Shown here piece after piece: positions 53,402-63,999 of a DNA stretch of 64,000 bases (its first letter is position 1; each line of letters opens with the position of its first letter). The position numbers and the translations under genes are program-made. The stretch is from Rippkaea orientalis PCC 8801 (GTDB taxonomy: Bacteria > Cyanobacteriota > Cyanobacteriia > Cyanobacteriales > Microcystaceae): NCBI RefSeq assembly GCF_000021805.1, contig NC_011726.1, forward strand, positions 2,884,097 to 2,948,096, in the 5' to 3' direction. Under the pieces are notes generated by a model that was not told where the DNA came from, searched no databases, and worked only from the letters and a program-made list of their open reading frames with translations.

Positions 53402-54418
53402 ATGGCTGTTCAATTGCGACAAGCACTCAAGGTTGGCACTTATATTATTAGTCAGCGTTTATCGGGTCGTCAACGCTACCCCCTGGTATTGATGCTAGAA
53501 CCCCTATTTCGCTGTAATTTAGCCTGTTCAGGTTGCGGAAAAATTCAGCATCCTCCCGAAATTTTAACCCGTAATTTGACCCCCGAAGAATGTTTTACAG
53601 CAGTAGAAGAATGTGGTGCTCCGGTGGTGTCTATTCCTGGGGGAGAACCCTTGTTACATCCCCAAATTGATGAAATTGTTAAGGGGTTAGTCCAACGGAA
53701 AAAGTTTGTCTATCTATGTACTAATGCAATTTTACTAGAAAAAAGCCTCGATAAATTTGAACCGTCTCCCTATCTAACCTTTAGTGTTCACCTCGATGGG
53801 TTACGGGAACATCATGATAAATGTGTTGATCGTCAAGGGGTATTTGATAAAGCGATTCAGGGTATTCGTGCTGCTAAAGAAAAGGGATTTCGTGTAACAA
53901 CAAATACGACCATTTTTGAAGGAACCGATCCTCAAGAAATGCAGGAATTTTTTGACTTTCTGGAAACCTTGGGAACTGATGGTATGATGATTTCTCCAGG
54001 GTATAGTTACGAATGGGCTCCCGATCAAGAACACTTTCTTAAACGGGAACAAACCAAGGCATTATTTCAACAAATTTTGATGCCTTGGAAGACAGGGAAA
54101 AAGCGTTGGAATTTTAATCACAATCCCCTATTTTTAGATTTTCTGTTAGGAGAAAAAGACTACGAATGTACTCCTTGGGGAAGTCCGAGTTATAGTGTTT
54201 TGGGATGGCAAAAACCCTGTTATTTGCTCAATGAAGGACACTATAAAACCTTCAAAGAACTGTTAGAAGAAACCAACTGGGAAAACTATGGACGCAAGAG
54301 TGGTAATCCTAAATGTGCTGACTGTATGGTACATTGCGGATATGAACCCACGGCTGCCGTTGATGCCATGAATCCTGCTAACATGGGACGAGCATTAGAA
54401 AGTTTGTTTAGTGCGTAA
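53402..54418 (+). CDS. hpnH: adenosyl-hopene transferase HpnH (radical SAM)
   Basis: 338 residues from the ATG at 53402 ([19 protein letters not shown]). A longer frame reaches back to 53165 but overlaps the S4 gene and is not used. Radical SAM CxxxCxxC is CNLACSGC in [28 protein letters not shown] follows. A C-terminal cysteine cluster ([12 protein letters not shown]) is typical. The enzyme adds an adenosyl group to hopene, starting extended (C35) hopanoid side chains, and so works with shc upstream. A hairpin terminator follows. Confidence 0.94.
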   Translation: MAVQLRQALKVGTYIISQRLSGRQRYPLVLMLEPLFRCNLACSGCGKIQHPPEILTRNLTPEECFTAVEECGAPVVSIPGGEPLLHPQIDEIVKGLVQRKKFVYLCTNAILLEKSLDKFEPSPYLTFSVHLDGLREHHDKCVDRQGVFDKAIQGIRAAKEKGFRVTTNTTIFEGTDPQEMQEFFDFLETLGTDGMMISPGYSYEWAPDQEHFLKREQTKALFQQILMPWKTGKKRWNFNHNPLFLDFLLGEKDYECTPWGSPSYSVLGWQKPCYLLNEGHYKTFKELLEETNWENYGRKSGNPKCADCMVHCGYEPTAAVDAMNPANMGRALESLFSA

Positions 54419-54433
54419 AAATGTACGGGTTAG

Positions 54434-54474
54434 TGATAGCGATCGCTGACTAAGATTATAAGCGATCGCTATCA
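54434..54474. terminator. hairpin after hpnH
   Basis: TGATAGCGATCGCT (54434-54447) and AGCGATCGCTATCA (54461-54474) are perfect 14-base arms with HIP1 inside, around a 13-base loop. It follows the hpnH stop by 15 bases. Confidence 0.6.
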
Positions 54475-54494
54475 ATTAGCTTGCCACAAATTCA

Positions 54495-54932
54495 ATGAAA
54501 ACCGATAGCATTTTTTATCAACTTTTCCAAACGCTTCCCGGTTGCTTGTTTGACTTACTCAATCTTCCCAGTGATATCGTTAATGATTATCAACTTTCTT
54601 CAGTAGAAGTTAAACAACTTGCCTTCCGTATTGATGGAGTATTTTTACCGAAAAATCTTTTACAATTAATAGAGACAATCCTTGTTTATAAACTACCCCA
54701 GATGAATCGTCAGGAGATAGAAAAAATGTTTAGTTTAAGTGATCTCAGAGAAACAAAAGTTTATCAAGAAGCGTTAGAACAAGGAAGAGAACAAGGAAGA
54801 CAGCAAGGAGAATTAGCGGCTAAAATTGACTCTATTCCCCGTTGGATAGCTTTGGGACTAAGCGTAGAACAAATTGCTCAAGGATTAGATTTGGAGATTG
54901 AAGAAGTTGTAAAAGTTGTTAACAAACAATAA
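54495..54932 (+). CDS. DUF2887/Rpn-like protein with internal deletion
   Basis: 145 residues. The start (KTDSIFYQLFQTLPGCLFDL to FRIDGVFLPKN) is the DUF2887 N-terminus, and the end (LIETILVYKLPQMNRQEIEK, MFSLSDLRETKVYQEALEQG) is the DUF2887 C-terminus. About 100 or more residues between them, which carry the PD-(D/E)XK nuclease core in full-length relatives of about 260-290 residues, are missing. The join is in frame. Probably inactive as a nuclease; the frame may be a recent deletion product. Confidence 0.75.
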   Translation: MKTDSIFYQLFQTLPGCLFDLLNLPSDIVNDYQLSSVEVKQLAFRIDGVFLPKNLLQLIETILVYKLPQMNRQEIEKMFSLSDLRETKVYQEALEQGREQGRQQGELAAKIDSIPRWIALGLSVEQIAQGLDLEIEEVVKVVNKQ

Positions 54933-54986
54933 TAATTTAGACTCTATCAATTATATAATAGTTTGAATAGTATACCATTGTTTATG

Positions 54987-57143
54987 AAAACATTAACAGA
55001 AATTATTGCCTCTACAACGTCCCTAAATCCCCAAAGTGTTCAAAATGCCTTAGACTTATTGCTAGAAGGGGCAACTATTCCCTTTATAGCTCGTTATCGG
55101 AAAGAAAAAACAGGTTCTTTAGATGAAGTTCAATTAAGAGATATTTGGGAAAATTATAACTATCTAACAGACTTGGAAAAGCGTAAACAAACGATTCTAG
55201 AAGCAATTTCTGCTCAAAATAAACTCACAGAAGAACTGAAACAAAAAATCGAATCTTGTTTACAAAAAACAGAACTAGAAGACCTCTATTTACCTTATAA
55301 ACCCAAACGACGCACAAGGGCAACGGTTGCCAAAGAAAAAGGGTTACAATCCTTCGCAGACTGGATTAAATCCTTAAATAATTCTAATGCAAAACCTCTA
55401 GCATTAGAGGAAGAAGCAAAACGTTATCTTTCTGTAGAAAAAGGGATTACAACCGTTGAAGATGCGCTTAATGGAGCTTCTGATATTTTAGCGGAAGAAG
55501 TGTCCGAAAAAGCAGAATTAAGAGCCTATCTAAGAGACTATTTAATGAAAGAAGGGATCTTTACCTCTAGTATTAAAAGTGAGTATCCCGAAGGAAGCAC
55601 TAAATATGAGATGTATCGCACGTTCCAAGGGAGTGTTAAAAAGATAGCCCCTCATAATATTTTAGCCCTATTTCGGGGCGAATCAGAAGGCCTTTTATCA
55701 ATTAATCTAGACTTTGATGAATCGGTTATTTTTTCCTATTTAGCATCCCAAGAAATTAAAACTAAAAATACAGCCATTAAACAATTTTATCAAGGAATGT
55801 TAAAAGATGCCTTTAACCGTTTAATCAAACCGTCTTTAGTTAGAGAAATTCGCTCAGATCGTAAAAATTGGGCAGATATTGAATCCATTAAAACCTTTGA
55901 AATTAACCTCAAACAACTTTTACTATCTCCCCCCGCAGGAATGAAACCAACTCTAGCGATCGATCCAGGGTTTCGTACTGGTTGTAAGGTAGCTATTCTA
56001 TCAGAAACAGGACAATTTTTAGAGTATCAAGCAATCTTTCCCCACACGGGAGAAGGCAAACGAAAAGAAGCTGAAATTACGCTTAAAAATCTTCTAAAAA
56101 AATACAATATTGAACTGATTGCTATTGGTAATGGGACTGCTTCGCGTGAAACTGATCAATTTATTACAGAAATTCTCAAAACCTTAAACAATAAACCCAT
56201 TAAAGTTATTGTCAATGAATCGGGTGCTTCTATTTATTCTGCGAGTGATTTAGCAAGAGAAGAATTTCCCGATCTTGATGTTACCGTAAGAGGTGCTATT
56301 AGTATTGGCAGAAGATTACAAGACCCTTTAGCAGAATTAGTCAAAATCGATCCAAAATCCATTGGAGTCGGACAATATCAACACGATGTTGATCAGAAAC
56401 TATTAAAACAAAAACTCGAAGAAACTGTAGAAAGTTGTGTGAATTATGTGGGAGTTGATCTGAATACAGCTTCAAAAGCTTTATTAGTTTTTGTCTCTGG
56501 AATCACCCCGACTATTGCTAATAATATTGTGGAATATCGTAATAATAATGGAGTTTTTAAAAACCGCAAAGAGCTTTTAAAAGTGACTAAATTAGGAGCA
56601 AAAGCTTTTGAACAAGCAGCCGGATTTTTAAGAATTAGAAACGGTGAAAATCCTCTAGATAATACCGCAGTTCACCCAGAAAGCTATCCCGTTGTTCAAT
56701 CGATCGCGAGTAGTTTAAATACCCCATTATCGAAAATTAATCAAGTTAATTCTCAATTAAAAAACCTTAATCTTCAACAATTTGTTACTGCAACTATTGG
56801 TTTACCCACCCTACAAGATGTCATCGCAGAACTGGAAAAACCTGGACGCGATCCCAGAGAAGAATTTAAGTATGCAACCTTCAAAGAAGGAATTACAGAA
56901 ATAGCTGATTTAACGCCAGGAATGATCCTAGAAGGAATTATCACCAATGTTGTTAATTTTGGCGCATTTGTTGATATTGGGGTTCATCAAGATGGACTGG
57001 TTCATATCTCCCAACTCGCTGACTATTTTATCAAAGATCCCAAAGAAGTTGTTAAAGTTGGACAAGTCGTAAAAGTCAAAGTCTTAGAAGTTAATGAAAA
57101 ACTAAAACGTATTAACTTATCAATGAAATTATCGAGAGAATAG
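54987..57143 (+). CDS. tex: Tex family S1 RNA-binding protein
   Basis: About 718 residues from the ATG at 54987 (KTLTEIIASTTSLNPQSVQN); a TTG-type start at 54963 adds 8. N-terminal Tex helical region (TIPFIARYRKEKTGSLDEVQ), a YqgF/RuvC-like domain (LAIDPGFRTGCKVAILSETG), HhH motifs (GVDLNTASKALLVFVSGI) and a C-terminal S1 domain (PGMILEGIITNVVNFGAFVD, IGVHQDGLVHISQL). Homologue of eukaryotic Spt6 and of Bordetella Tex, which affects transcription. Monocistronic after the DUF2887 gene. Confidence 0.92.
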   Translation, partial: KTLTEIIASTTSLNPQSVQNALDLLLEGATIPFIARYRKEKTGSLDEVQLRDIWENYNYLTDLEKRKQTILEAISAQNKLTEELKQKIESCLQKTELEDLYLPYKPKRRTRATVAKEKGLQSFADWIKSLNNSNAKPLALEEEAKRYLSVEKGITTVEDALNGASDILAEEVSEKAELRAYLRDYLMKEGIFTSSIKSEYPEGSTKYEMYRTFQGSVKKIAPHNILALFRGESEGLLSINLDFDESVIFSYLASQEIKTKNTAIKQFYQGMLKDAFNRLIKPSLVREIRSDRKNWADIESIKTFEINLKQLLLSPPAGMKPTLAIDPGFRTGCKVAILSETGQFLEYQAIFPHTGEGKRKEAEITLKNLLKKYNIELIAIGNGTASRETDQFITEILKTLNNKPIKVIVNESGASIYSASDLAREEFPDLDVTVRGAISIGRRLQDPLAELVKIDPKSIGVGQYQHDVDQKLLKQKLEETVESCVNYVGVDLNTASKALLVFVSGITPTIANNIVEYRNNNGVFKNRKELLKVTKLGAKAFEQAAGFLRIRNGENPLDNTAVHPESYPVVQSIASSLNTPLSKINQVNSQLKNLNLQQFVTATIGLPTLQDVIAELEKPGRDPREEFKYATFKEGITEIADLTPGMILEGIITNVVNFGAFVDIGVHQDGLVHISQLADYFIKDPKEVVKVGQVVKVKVLEVNEKLKRINLSMKLSRE

Positions 57144-57216
57144 GATTAAAAACCTAGCCTTTCAAAGCGATAAATTTTTGGTCATTACGAAAATGATTTC
57201 TGACTTGGTGACTTCG

Positions 57217-57531
57217 TTAAAGATATCCGGATCTTTCTTCCTTTAGTACTTCAGCAATTCCCTGGGGTAATTGGGTTAACTGAATGGTTGTGTTAGACTT
57301 ATAAAAAGGAGAAGTAAACGTATAACAGGGATCGCACTCTCCATCTTCATAAACCTGAATTACCCATTTGTCAGGTAAATCTTTAATAGCCACTTCTACA
57401 ATATACCACCAACTATCAGGAATTGAGCGAGATTTTACCACCAGAAACCAGTCTCGTTCTGATTCCGATAATTCCCATTCATTCATCAAAAAATCGATCG
57501 CGAGTTTTTCTGCATCTTGGAGAGAGATCAT
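57217..57531 (-). CDS. small hypothetical protein
   Basis: 104 residues, mixed alpha/beta, acidic, tryptophan-rich (ERDWFLVVKSRSIPDSWWYI, KWVIQVYEDGECDPCYTF). The DAEKLAIDFL start with a beta-rich remainder resembles immunity-protein-like folds such as YrhB, but I cannot assign it. It converges on tex. Confidence 0.6.
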   Translation of the reverse strand: MISLQDAEKLAIDFLMNEWELSESERDWFLVVKSRSIPDSWWYIVEVAIKDLPDKWVIQVYEDGECDPCYTFTSPFYKSNTTIQLTQLPQGIAEVLKEERSGYL

Positions 57532-57577
57532 TGTACTTAATTTAAATTATTAACTAGCAATACTTGACGATCAACTT

Positions 57578-57754
57578 TTAATTTCCTGCCTTACTAACCC
57601 GTTCAACTTGCCAATGATCGGCATCTATTTCATTGAGTAACGCTTCTAATTTCTGTTTTGCTTCCTCCTCTGATTTTGCTTTAATAGAGAAACAAGCATT
57701 AACAATAATTTCATAAATGGGATCAGGGTGAAAGGGTTGAATAGTATGCTTCAT
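57578..57754 (-). CDS. 58-residue small protein
   Basis: ATG at 57754 to TAA at 57578 encodes KHTIQPFHPDPIYEIIVNAC, then FSIKAKSEEEAKQKLEALLN and a DADHWQVERV end. The alternating strand and amphipathic helix pattern (an AKSEEEAKQKLEALL helix) looks like a small ferredoxin-like fold. It lies just upstream of the 57217 gene on the same strand, 46 bases away. Confidence 0.5.
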   Translation of the reverse strand: MKHTIQPFHPDPIYEIIVNACFSIKAKSEEEAKQKLEALLNEIDADHWQVERVSKAGN

Positions 57755-57967
57755 GGCCGATAAAGTCAGGAGAATGGGATTAAGGCACTTATTTTATTTA
57801 TACCTAATTATCTCTATAAATTCTGCTGATTTAATCACTTATTAAGTTGCGTTTTGTCAAAAATCATAAATGGTTATTACTTTAAATTAAGCGTTTTTAT
57901 AAGTCTATATTTTTTGTTACCTGATGTCTGTCCCTAGGCTAACTAAACAAAAATTTTATCAGTTAAA

Positions 57968-57997
57968 TTGGAGATACTCAACTTTCTTTGCTATAAT
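57968..57997 (+). promoter_or_regulatory. sigma-70-type promoter for rplI
   Basis: TTGGAG at 57968-57973 and TATAAT at 57992-57997, 18-base spacing, about 50 bases before the rplI start. The rest of 57755-57967 shows nothing else. Confidence 0.6.
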
Positions 57998-58047
57998 GAT
58001 AGATTGTGATTGTTTATAAAGATTTCAGCAAAGAAATAGGAAGAGTC

Positions 58048-58506
58048 ATGTCCAAACGAGTACAAATTGTATTAAACAAGACCATCAATAAACTAGGGCA
58101 AACTGGCGATCTCGTAGAAGTTGCTCCAGGTTATGCCCGTAATTACCTGATACCTCAAGGAATGGGGGTTATCGCTACGCCAGGTATTCTCAGACAGGTA
58201 GAACAGCGCAAAGAAAAAGAAATGCAACGGCTTTTAGCTGAAAAACAAGCAGCTGAAGCCCGCAAAGTTGCTTTGTCTACCATTGGACGCTTTACGATTC
58301 GTAAACAAGTCGGGGAAGGAGAAGCCATTTTTGGAACCGTTACCACCCAAGAAGTGGCTGATGCTATTCAAGCAGCAACTAACCAAGAAGTCGATCGTCG
58401 TGGTATTACTTTACCCGAAATTAGCCAAACGGGGTTCTACAAAGCTACCGTTAAATTACATCCTGAAGTGACTGCTGAAATTGAAATTCAAGTAGCACCT
58501 TTGTAA
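58048..58506 (+). CDS. rplI: 50S ribosomal protein L9
   Basis: 152 residues from the ATG at 58048, behind an AGGAAGAG ribosome site; an in-frame GTG-type start at 58006 is not used. N-terminal domain with [20 protein letters not shown] and the L9 signature [20 protein letters not shown], long connecting helix (about 40-75), and C-terminal domain ([20 protein letters not shown] to [20 protein letters not shown]). Binds 23S rRNA domain V at the L1 stalk base. Confidence 0.97.
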   Translation: MSKRVQIVLNKTINKLGQTGDLVEVAPGYARNYLIPQGMGVIATPGILRQVEQRKEKEMQRLLAEKQAAEARKVALSTIGRFTIRKQVGEGEAIFGTVTTQEVADAIQAATNQEVDRRGITLPEISQTGFYKATVKLHPEVTAEIEIQVAPL

Positions 58507-58831
58507 TGATATGATTTTGACCGAGTGAAAATTAGAGTTACTAAGGAAGAAAAAACACATAAAAGCAACAGGGAGAATTAATTAGCTATAGTCACTTTTT
58601 TGTCTCTTCTTTCTTATTGGGTTTTGACAAAGGTTTGATAGGCTTATGAGAAAAACTCCCTTTTTCTTCCCTACTCGGTTTTGTGATCAACGCCTTACGG
58701 CATCAAAGATTGAGACAGATTCTATCATTTAAAGTTTGAGTTTGCCTCATCGTCTCCGGAAACCCCAATAAACTCCTTACATTAATGACCCCTACTTAAA
58801 CTTTTTCGGTAGTGCGATATAACGACCATAG
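58507..58831. other. intergenic region between rplI and the tnpB element
   Basis: About 325 bases without a gene or recognisable RNA. AAACTCC and GGGAGAA motifs near 58570-58660 could form weak stems. Nothing is called with confidence. Confidence 0.4.
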
Positions 58832-58872
58832 AATAGCTGGTAGGGTGGGCAATGCCCACCCTACCAGCTATT
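58832..58872. repeat. perfect 41-base palindrome with REP family 1 core
   Basis: Two exact 20-base arms (58832-58851 and 58853-58872) around a single base. The arm reads AATAGCTGGTAGGGTGGGCA and its inner part equals the TAGGGTGGGCA edge of the repeats beside the RAYT at 40266. It looks like a REP copy that lost its interior. It lies just before the tnpB element. Confidence 0.75.
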
Positions 58873-59040
58873 TTAAGAGAATTAACCAAAAATGTCGGGC
58901 TAAGTCCCGCGCTGTACCCTCCAAGGAGTTTAAGGGAATTGGCAAGGGTCAGCGTCGGGATACAGCCCGACCAAGAGACAAAGTGCGATTAGCACATAAA
59001 CTGTGTTACCAAAGCAAAAAGCTTGTGCTAACATAGAGCT

Positions 59041-60336
59041 ATGTTGACTTTAAACTACACCTACAGGATTTACCCTGACAGCAAACAAGAGGCGATGTTA
59101 GACGAATGGCTAGAGATTTGCCGCCATTCATATAACTATGCCTTGCGTGAGCTAAAAGATTGGATTGCTTCAAGGAAGTGTCTAATAGATCGGTGTTCGT
59201 TAGAGTCAGAATATATCATGTCTGCTGATTATCCTTTTCCTAGTTATCATCAACAACAAAATCAGTTACCAAAAGCTAAAAAAGTATTTCCTGAATTAGC
59301 CAAAGTCCCAAGCCAAGTCTTGCAAACAAATGTGAGAAGACTTCATGAGGCTTGGGATTTTTTTCGTAATAGAGGGTTTGGTTTTCCTCGATTCAAGAAA
59401 TATGGGCAAATGAAGTCTTTATTGTTCCCTCAGTTTAGGAGTAACCCGTTAACAGGGTGGCAAATAAACTTACCCAAGTTAGGGAAAGTGCAGATAAATC
59501 TTCATCGTCCGATTCCGGATGGGTTTATTATCAAGCAGGTAAGAATTGTCAAAAAAGCTAAAGGTTGGTTGGCTGTAATTAGCATTCAATCTGATATAAC
59601 TTTACCTGAAATAGAAACACCATTTGGTCATTTCCTTGGTCTTGATGTTGGACTTTCTAGTTACTTGGCTACCAGTGATAACTATGTGGAAAAAGGACGT
59701 AAATTCTTCAAGAGTGAACATCGCAAGCTTAAATTGCTGCAACGTCGCTTAAGTAGAAAGCAGAAACGTTCTAAGAACTACGAAAAAGCCAGGAAAAAGG
59801 TAGAAAAACAACATAATCACATTGCTTTCAAGCGTAAAAATTACCAATTCAAGTTGGCTCATAAGTGTTGTGACATGGGAGACAGTATCTTTATGGAAGA
59901 TATTGACTTTCGTACAATGGCTAAGGGCTTTCTTGGAAAACATACCCTTGATGCAGGTTTTGGACAATTTAGGGATATTCTGAAATATGTCTGCAAGATA
60001 AGGGGTAAGTATTTTGGTTTGGTTGACCATCGGGGAACCAGTCAAACTTGTCCTAATTGTCGGGCACAAGTCAGGAAGACTCTAGCTGATAGATTTCATG
60101 CTTGCTATGAGTGCGGTTACGGAATTAATAATTTCGTTGACCGCGATGTGGCTTCTGCTCAAGAAATCTGCAATCGAGGGATAGAAACTACTACTCTGGG
60201 ACTCAGAGGAAAGGAAACCGTCTGTCAAGTCGAGGTGTCGGGGGTGATGAGCCTAGATAACTGGCGTAGAGGCAATCTACCTCTGTGGGCAGAAATGTCT
60301 CTTCGTGAGGAGGGAAGCCCACACCATAATCTTTGA
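59041..60336 (+). CDS. tnpB: TnpB, RNA-guided nuclease of IS605/IS1341 type
   Basis: 431 residues. RuvC-like triad: D202 (GLDVGL), E286 (FMEDIDF) and the DRD motif at 367-369 (NFVDRDVASAQ). Zinc finger C337/C340/C355/C358 (CPNC and CYEC). N-terminal OrfB helix region 1-130. TnpB proteins are omega-RNA-guided DNA nucleases that help keep their elements in place. All residues are intact, so it may be active. No TnpA is encoded in the window. Confidence 0.93.
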   Translation: MLTLNYTYRIYPDSKQEAMLDEWLEICRHSYNYALRELKDWIASRKCLIDRCSLESEYIMSADYPFPSYHQQQNQLPKAKKVFPELAKVPSQVLQTNVRRLHEAWDFFRNRGFGFPRFKKYGQMKSLLFPQFRSNPLTGWQINLPKLGKVQINLHRPIPDGFIIKQVRIVKKAKGWLAVISIQSDITLPEIETPFGHFLGLDVGLSSYLATSDNYVEKGRKFFKSEHRKLKLLQRRLSRKQKRSKNYEKARKKVEKQHNHIAFKRKNYQFKLAHKCCDMGDSIFMEDIDFRTMAKGFLGKHTLDAGFGQFRDILKYVCKIRGKYFGLVDHRGTSQTCPNCRAQVRKTLADRFHACYECGYGINNFVDRDVASAQEICNRGIETTTLGLRGKETVCQVEVSGVMSLDNWRRGNLPLWAEMSLREEGSPHHNL

Positions 60337-60360
60337 TTTGGTGTGGGAGGATGTCACGAC
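60300..60360 (+). ncRNA. predicted omega RNA 3' scaffold at the tnpB right end
   Basis: TnpB omega RNAs overlap the 3' end of tnpB and end at the element's right border, the guide being the flanking DNA. Here the hairpin CCCACACC/GGTGTGGG is in place. If the border is near GATGTCACGAC, the guide would read into the last bases of groEL. Inferred from family knowledge. Confidence 0.4.
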
Positions 60361-62031
<1,671 letters not shown>

Positions 62032-62112
62032 TTAAGAAATGACAAGAAAGGTTTTATTTGACCCCGTGATGGATCAAAACTCAATCAGGGGTGATAGATA
62101 ATGCTAATAAGC

Positions 62113-62424
62113 TTAGTCAACGACTGCTAAGATATCTTTCTCTGATAACAATACATAGTCTTCTCCGCCCAGTTTAATGTCGGTTCCGGCATACTTGGAG
62201 TAGAGGACTTTATCTCCGACTTTGACTTCGGGCTCAGAACGGCTACCATCATCGTTGCGTTTGCCGGGTCCGACGGTCACAATTTCACCAATTTGGGGCT
62301 TTTCTTTGGCGGTATCGGGTAATAAAATACCTCCGGCGGTTTTCTCTTCGGATGCACTGACTTTAACGAAAACGCGATCGCCTAGGGGTTTAACGGTGGA
62401 AACATTAATGCTAATTGCTGCCAT
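62113..62424 (-). CDS. groES: co-chaperonin GroES
   Basis: 103 residues from the ATG at 62424 ([20 protein letters not shown]); an ATG two codons upstream would add MF. The AAGGAGAAT ribosome site fits. Mobile loop [20 protein letters not shown] binds GroEL, and the beta-barrel ends with [16 protein letters not shown]. First gene of the groESL operon. Confidence 0.97.
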   Translation of the reverse strand: MAAISINVSTVKPLGDRVFVKVSASEEKTAGGILLPDTAKEKPQIGEIVTVGPGKRNDDGSRSEPEVKVGDKVLYSKYAGTDIKLGGEDYVLLSEKDILAVVD

Positions 62425-62479
62425 GAACAAATTCTCCTTAGTGATTGATTAACTGGGTAACAAGTGCTCTCAAATAAAA

Positions 62480-62506
62480 TTAGCACTCTCACCTCACGAG
62501 TGCTAA
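62480..62506. promoter_or_regulatory. CIRCE operator (HrcA site)
   Basis: TTAGCACTC, nine bases, then GAGTGCTAA: both arms match the CIRCE consensus exactly. 56 bases upstream of groES. HrcA represses groESL here at normal temperature. Confidence 0.95.
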
Positions 62507-62679
62507 TTTAACGAAATATAGGCGATCGTTGCAACTCCCTAGGGTGTACGGGTTTCCGAACTTGGGGGGACGGGAAGAGTGTGGGGAGATTGATTTATTG
62601 CATTCTTTTTCCTATTTCATTAGTGTTTTAACCTTATTACAATAAATGTGTTGAATTATCGTTAACCCTGATTAAAACT

Positions 62680-63315
62680 ATGTCTGAACCCATTACCCTC
62701 GAAGATATCTACAAACTGTTTGAGAAAACCAATCAACAGTTAAATGAACAGTTACAACAGTCACGTCAAGAGTTTGATCGTCGGATGGCTGAAATGAAAG
62801 CCGAAAGCGATCGCCGTCAAGCTGAAGCTAAAGCGGAAGCTGATCGCAGTATGGCAGAATTACAAAAAACGGTTGCTCGTACCAGTAAAGCGGTAGATAG
62901 CTTAACTACTCGTTGGGGGAGATTTGTCGAAGAATTGGTTGAACCTGCGATTATTAAATTATTTCGAGAACGAGGAATTGATGTCAAAGAAACCTTTAGT
63001 CGTGGAAGGGTGACAAGACAAGGCGTAGCGATGGAGATTGATATTGTAGCGGTGGATGATACAGAATTAGTGGCAGTGGAATGTAAATCTCGATTATCAA
63101 AGGATGATGTCGATGAATTTCTCGAAAAATTACAGTTATTTAAACAAGCTTTTCCTCATTTTCAAAGCTTTGAGGTTTACGGTGCCGTAGCTGGTATTGA
63201 AATTGATGAGGGGATCGATAGATATGCCTACAAAAAAGGGTTATTTGTCATTAAACCATCGGGGGATACGGTAGAGATTATTAATGATAGTCAGTTTCGA
63301 GGTAGAAAATGGTAA
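62680..63315 (+). CDS. DUF3782/PD-(D/E)XK nuclease-like protein with coiled-coil lead
   Basis: 211 residues. Coiled coil about 15-75 (QQSRQEFDRRMAEMKAESDR, RQAEAKAEADRSMAELQK), then a nuclease-like fold: VEPAIIKLFRERGIDVKETF, the D in MEIDIVAVD and the ExK in LVAVECKSRLSKDDVDEFLE. The DUF3782-type family is common in cyanobacteria with unknown role. It stands alone, divergent from groES, with a strongly expressed CIRCE promoter between. Confidence 0.83.
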   Translation: MSEPITLEDIYKLFEKTNQQLNEQLQQSRQEFDRRMAEMKAESDRRQAEAKAEADRSMAELQKTVARTSKAVDSLTTRWGRFVEELVEPAIIKLFRERGIDVKETFSRGRVTRQGVAMEIDIVAVDDTELVAVECKSRLSKDDVDEFLEKLQLFKQAFPHFQSFEVYGAVAGIEIDEGIDRYAYKKGLFVIKPSGDTVEIINDSQFRGRKW

Positions 63316-63379
63316 CTTATTCATTATTGAAATTGGTAGTTTAGATTGACGCAAGACGGGGTGAAGGACTATTTTAACC

Positions 63380-63868
63380 TTAATTCAAGAGAAACGGTTT
63401 GACTGAAATAATCATCCGATCTAATTCAGCTTTATTGTGTTTAAGAAGCTTATGTCCCCATAATTTATTGGTATTTTCAGCGCAGTCATTAGCCAAAGTT
63501 TCTCCAATTTTTTCAAAACTCTTGCCAGTATTTCTTCTTAACTCTTCTGGGTCATCAGATACTCCAATAACAAATACTCTATCTTCTAAATCATTAGGAA
63601 TATGTTGCTTGACATAGTCTAATCGATAATTATAATCCTTCTCATCAAAATCAATTAACAAAACCATCCTTCTTTCGGGATACTGACGCATTTTAGAAAC
63701 ATAATCATCAGTAAATGTTTTTACAACATCTTTCCAGCCGCCAGCTTCTGATAAAATTTGAATAACACGACTATTGAGTTTTTCATTGTTCTCAAATCCG
63801 AGCGCAATCTGGCGATTAGCGTCATCTTCTGGTAATATGACGAGATGCGGTTTATATTTATTGTTCAT
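63380..63868 (-). CDS. TOPRIM-like protein partnered with an upstream gene
   Basis: 162 residues. N-terminal strand and acidic motif HLVILPEDDANRQIALGF resembles the TOPRIM glutamate, and VLLIDFDE the DxD; the rest is alpha/beta (FVIGVSDDPEELRRNTGKSF). Its ATG overlaps the stop of the upstream gene (ATGA), so the two are coupled. TOPRIM or DUF4435-type partners of AAA_15 ATPases make up PARIS- and OLD-type defence systems; that link is inference, since the upstream gene is mostly outside the window. Confidence 0.55.
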   Translation of the reverse strand: MNNKYKPHLVILPEDDANRQIALGFENNEKLNSRVIQILSEAGGWKDVVKTFTDDYVSKMRQYPERRMVLLIDFDEKDYNYRLDYVKQHIPNDLEDRVFVIGVSDDPEELRRNTGKSFEKIGETLANDCAENTNKLWGHKLLKHNKAELDRMIISVKPFLLN

Positions 63869-63999
63869 AATTCTAGATCACCAAGAATTAAGTTATCGAT
63901 AAGATTGCCAGTTATCTCTATATCAATGAGCAATCTAATTAAAGTGGGTTCTAGATGACTTTTTCGATCAAGAAAAAAGGTGTTTTCATGGGAAAATTT
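63865..63999 (-). CDS. C-terminal part of an upstream gene, cut by window edge
   Basis: A frame enters from the right edge and stops at 63865, overlapping the TOPRIM-like start by 4 bases. The visible 44 residues (SHENTFFLDRKSHLEPTLIR, LLIDIEITGNLIDNLILGDL) resemble the end of an ATPase accompanying such partners. The main body, including any P-loop, lies beyond base 64000. Confidence 0.6.
   Translation of the reverse strand, partial: KFSHENTFFLDRKSHLEPTLIRLLIDIEITGNLIDNLILGDLEL

Larger units (their letters stand above)
58890..60360 (+). mobile_element. tnpB-only IS605/IS1341-type element
   Basis: An intact tnpB without tnpA, bracketed by structured ends. On the left, GTCGGGCT (58894-58901) and AGCCCGAC (58964-58971) can pair, then TTAGCACA (about 58988) and TGTGCTAA (about 59025) form a subterminal hairpin. 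On the right, CCCACACC/GGTGTGGG (60318-60325 / 60340-60347) overlaps the end of tnpB. The outer limits are estimates. The element lies between rplI and the 3' end of groEL. Confidence 0.6.

Noticed and set aside
58812-59036. 74-residue frame before tnpB
   Set aside because: It crosses the palindrome and the structured left end of the tnpB element; the composition follows those repeats, not a protein.
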